Positions 6,481 to 7,867 of a DNA stretch of 7,867 nt are shown piece after piece. Source of the DNA: Chloroflexota bacterium. Lineage in GTDB: Bacteria > Chloroflexota > Dehalococcoidia > UBA2247 > RBG-13-53-26. The stretch spans positions 1 to 7,867 of the forward strand of contig QMOF01000100.1 of assembly GCA_003650185.1 (NCBI GenBank), given 5' to 3'. Within the stretch, counting starts at the first letter, position 1, and the number at the start of each line of letters is the position of its first letter. A program made the translations under genes and the position numbers. A model generated the notes under the pieces. It saw only the letters and a program-made list of their open reading frames with translations, was not told where the DNA came from and searched no databases.

Positions 6481-7867
6481 CTAGCTCATGGAGATCTGCG
6501 ATCCCTCGGCAGTCTTGGTCACCTCGATGCGCACCGGAAAGGCTTCCTTGACGTCCTCCAGGTGGCTGATGACGAATATCTTCTTGAAGTCGTCCTGGAT
6601 CGAGTTGATGGCCTCGATCAATTTGACCAGGCCGTTGCTGTCCTGTGTGCCGAAGCCCTCATCGATGAAGAGGGTGGGTAGGGGGGCGCCAGCCCGCCTG
6701 GCCAGCAGCTTGGAAAGGGCGATGCGCAGTGCCAGGTTGATGCGGAAAGCCTCGCCGCCGCTGTACATCTCATAGCTCCGGGTACCCAACTCATCGCGTA
6801 TCTTTATTTCCAGCGTCTCCACCACGTCGCCTTTCCTCGTCTCCCGCTGAGTGGCAATGCCTACCCGCATTCGGTCTCCGGTCATCCTGCTCAGCAGCCG
6901 GTTGGCTTCGTGCTCGATCTCGGGCAGGGCTGTTTCTATAAGGAACGCCTGAATTCCTTTCTTTCCAAAGGCTTCGGCCAGCTCCTCATAGACCTCCTTC
7001 TCCCTCAGGGTGCTCAGTAAAGACTGCTCCCTTTCCTTTTTCCTGACTTCCAATTGAGCACAGTACTCGATCCTCTCCTGCAGAGCTATCTTCCGGTCCC
7101 TTACCTCGGTTTGCCGTTGACGAACAGAGGCATAGTCCTCCTCGGCCTGGGCAAGCTCGCGCAGCAGCCCAGGGAGTGCGCCGATCTCCCCGGTCAAGGC
7201 TGTCATCTTCTCAGTGTTCGTCTCGATGGTTGACTCCCATACGGTAACAGCGTCCTTCGCCTGCTCCAGCGCGGTCCTCTCGGAAGGGAGGGCTCTCTCA
7301 GCCTCTTCCAGCCTCCTGTGCAACTCTTCGTAATGGGCGAGTTCGCTTAAGAGGTCTCGTACCTGCTGGTGTCTTTGGGCGTCGTAGTCCAGGGCTGCTA
7401 TCTGCTGGTCCACCTCTGCCAGCGCTTGCTTTTCTGCCAGCGCATACTCTCCTTTGTCCAGCTCCTCCTCCACCTCAGCCAGGCGCGCACGCACTCTGGT
7501 CACCTCGGTTGCGGCCTGCTTGCTCAGAGAGACCTCATTCTCCAGGCTCGCTATCTGGCGCTGGGCCGAGCTACGCTCCTGGTCCAACGTAGACTCCAGT
7601 TGGGCCACGGCGCGTGCTATCTCCCGGTGCTTATTCACCTTCTCCCTTATTTGTTCTTCGGTCCGGCGTTGCTGATCCAGCTTGGCACTAGTCTCTGCCC
7701 TATACTTGTCCTCTATCCTCTGCCTGCCGTCTGCGCCCAGATCCGTTTCACACAGGGGGCACGTGGCGTCGCCCTTGGCCAGCAGGGCCAGGCAGGAGAG
7801 GGTGGCCCAGCTTGAGAAGCGGTTGGAGCACGGCCGGCAGAAGGCGCAGGACATCGCTGCCGATATC
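6481..7867 (-). CDS. sbcC: SbcC/Rad50-type DNA-repair ATPase, C-terminal half (5' partial)
   Basis: This is the C-terminal half of an SMC-like ATPase that pairs with the SbcD/Mre11 nuclease to process DNA ends and hairpins. Numbering runs from the ATG complementary to 7852-7854, which is probably internal. The zinc-hook CPLC is at 32-35, followed by a long charged coiled coil (about 41-290). FGKKGIQAFLIE (296-307) and PEIEHEANRLLSRMTGDRM (311-329) lead into the ATPase lobe, with ABC signature SGGE (365-368), Walker B TLFIDEG (394-400; Asp398, Glu399) and H-loop His431 (VISH). The Walker A half must lie past the right edge. The stop is at 6481-6483, convergent with the HD hydrolase. The first 20 or so residues are anomalous: instead of coiled coil they read as Cys-, Ser-, Phe- and Trp-rich sequence, while the opposite strand looks like coiled coil. 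The part beyond about 7792 may therefore not belong to this gene. Confidence 0.92.
   Translation of the reverse strand, partial: ISAAMSCAFCRPCSNRFSSWATLSCLALLAKGDATCPLCETDLGADGRQRIEDKYRAETSAKLDQQRRTEEQIREKVNKHREIARAVAQLESTLDQERSSAQRQIASLENEVSLSKQAATEVTRVRARLAEVEEELDKGEYALAEKQALAEVDQQIAALDYDAQRHQQVRDLLSELAHYEELHRRLEEAERALPSERTALEQAKDAVTVWESTIETNTEKMTALTGEIGALPGLLRELAQAEEDYASVRQRQTEVRDRKIALQERIEYCAQLEVRKKEREQSLLSTLREKEVYEELAEAFGKKGIQAFLIETALPEIEHEANRLLSRMTGDRMRVGIATQRETRKGDVVETLEIKIRDELGTRSYEMYSGGEAFRINLALRIALSKLLARRAGAPLPTLFIDEGFGTQDSNGLVKLIEAINSIQDDFKKIFVISHLEDVKEAFPVRIEVTKTAEGSQISMS
7774..7792. repeat. Short inverted repeat at the coding-strand switch
   Basis: CTTGGCC and GGCCAGG flank the 5-base loop AGCAG, giving a 7-pair stem with one G-T wobble. 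It sits where the SbcC-strand coding sense ends and the opposite-strand coiled coil begins. Stems of this size arise by chance in GC-rich DNA, so only the position makes it notable. Confidence 0.4.
7793..7867 (+). other. Possible inverted coiled-coil fragment opposite the SbcC 5' end
   Basis: Plus-strand frame 2 encodes 25 residues to the window edge, starting QERVAQLEKRLEHG and ending AQDIAADI. Counting from the Val at 7802, hydrophobic or small residues recur at a/d positions (Val, Leu, Leu, Gly, Ala, Ile, Ile), a clean heptad pattern. Codons are mostly G/C-ending. This is what the SbcC N-terminal coil should look like, but on the wrong strand. It has no start codon or Shine-Dalgarno site of its own, so I treat it as a displaced fragment and not a gene. 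A chance antisense pattern remains possible over so short a stretch. Confidence 0.4.

Noticed and set aside
7369..7815. Plus-strand open frame of 148 codons within the sbcC region
   Set aside because: It is Leu-, Cys- and Gln-rich antisense of the SbcC coiled coil. It is in a different frame from the coiled-coil fragment at 7793-7867 and has no ribosome site.

Overview
The window reads as ordinary bacterial chromosome of fairly high GC content, with a strong preference for G or C at third codon positions and frequent AGG arginine codons. Protein style suggests Chloroflexota, perhaps Dehalococcoidia: separate secD and secF genes, a secDF-purL order, a CCA-adding-type HD protein and a Rad50-like SbcC. 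That placement is inferred from remembered similarity and was not searched. I see no rRNA, tRNA, CRISPR array, insertion sequence, integrase or phage gene.

Layout, left to right. Positions 1-882 (+) hold the C-terminal part of a CCA-adding enzyme/poly(A) polymerase-type protein with an HD domain; its N-terminus is outside the window. After 34 bases comes secD (917-2602, +), which overlaps secF (2595-3533, +) by 8 bases. A 100-base gap leads to purL (3634-5841, +), and 30 bases later a small HD hydrolase of unknown substrate (5872-6423, +). A 57-base gap separates this rightward series from a convergent gene at 6481-7867 (-). That gene encodes the C-terminal half of an SbcC/Rad50-type DNA-repair ATPase: zinc hook, coiled coil, SGGE signature, Walker B and H-loop. 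Its N-terminal half lies beyond the right edge.

The five rightward genes are closely spaced and most carry readable Shine-Dalgarno sites, so they could form one or two transcripts. SecD and SecF form one membrane complex that assists Sec export. PurL does step four of purine synthesis. The two HD proteins and SbcC have no evident functional link to them, so this looks like a housekeeping neighbourhood and not a dedicated system.

The most notable anomaly is at the right edge. Just outside the SbcC zinc hook, the SbcC strand stops looking like coiled coil and becomes rich in Cys, Ser, Phe and Trp. Over the same bases (about 7793-7867) the opposite strand reads as a clean heptad coiled coil. 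An inversion, or a chimeric join in the assembly, would explain this. SecF also has Asn where the motif usually has Asp, in a transmembrane segment tied to proton coupling. I found no convincing new biological system.
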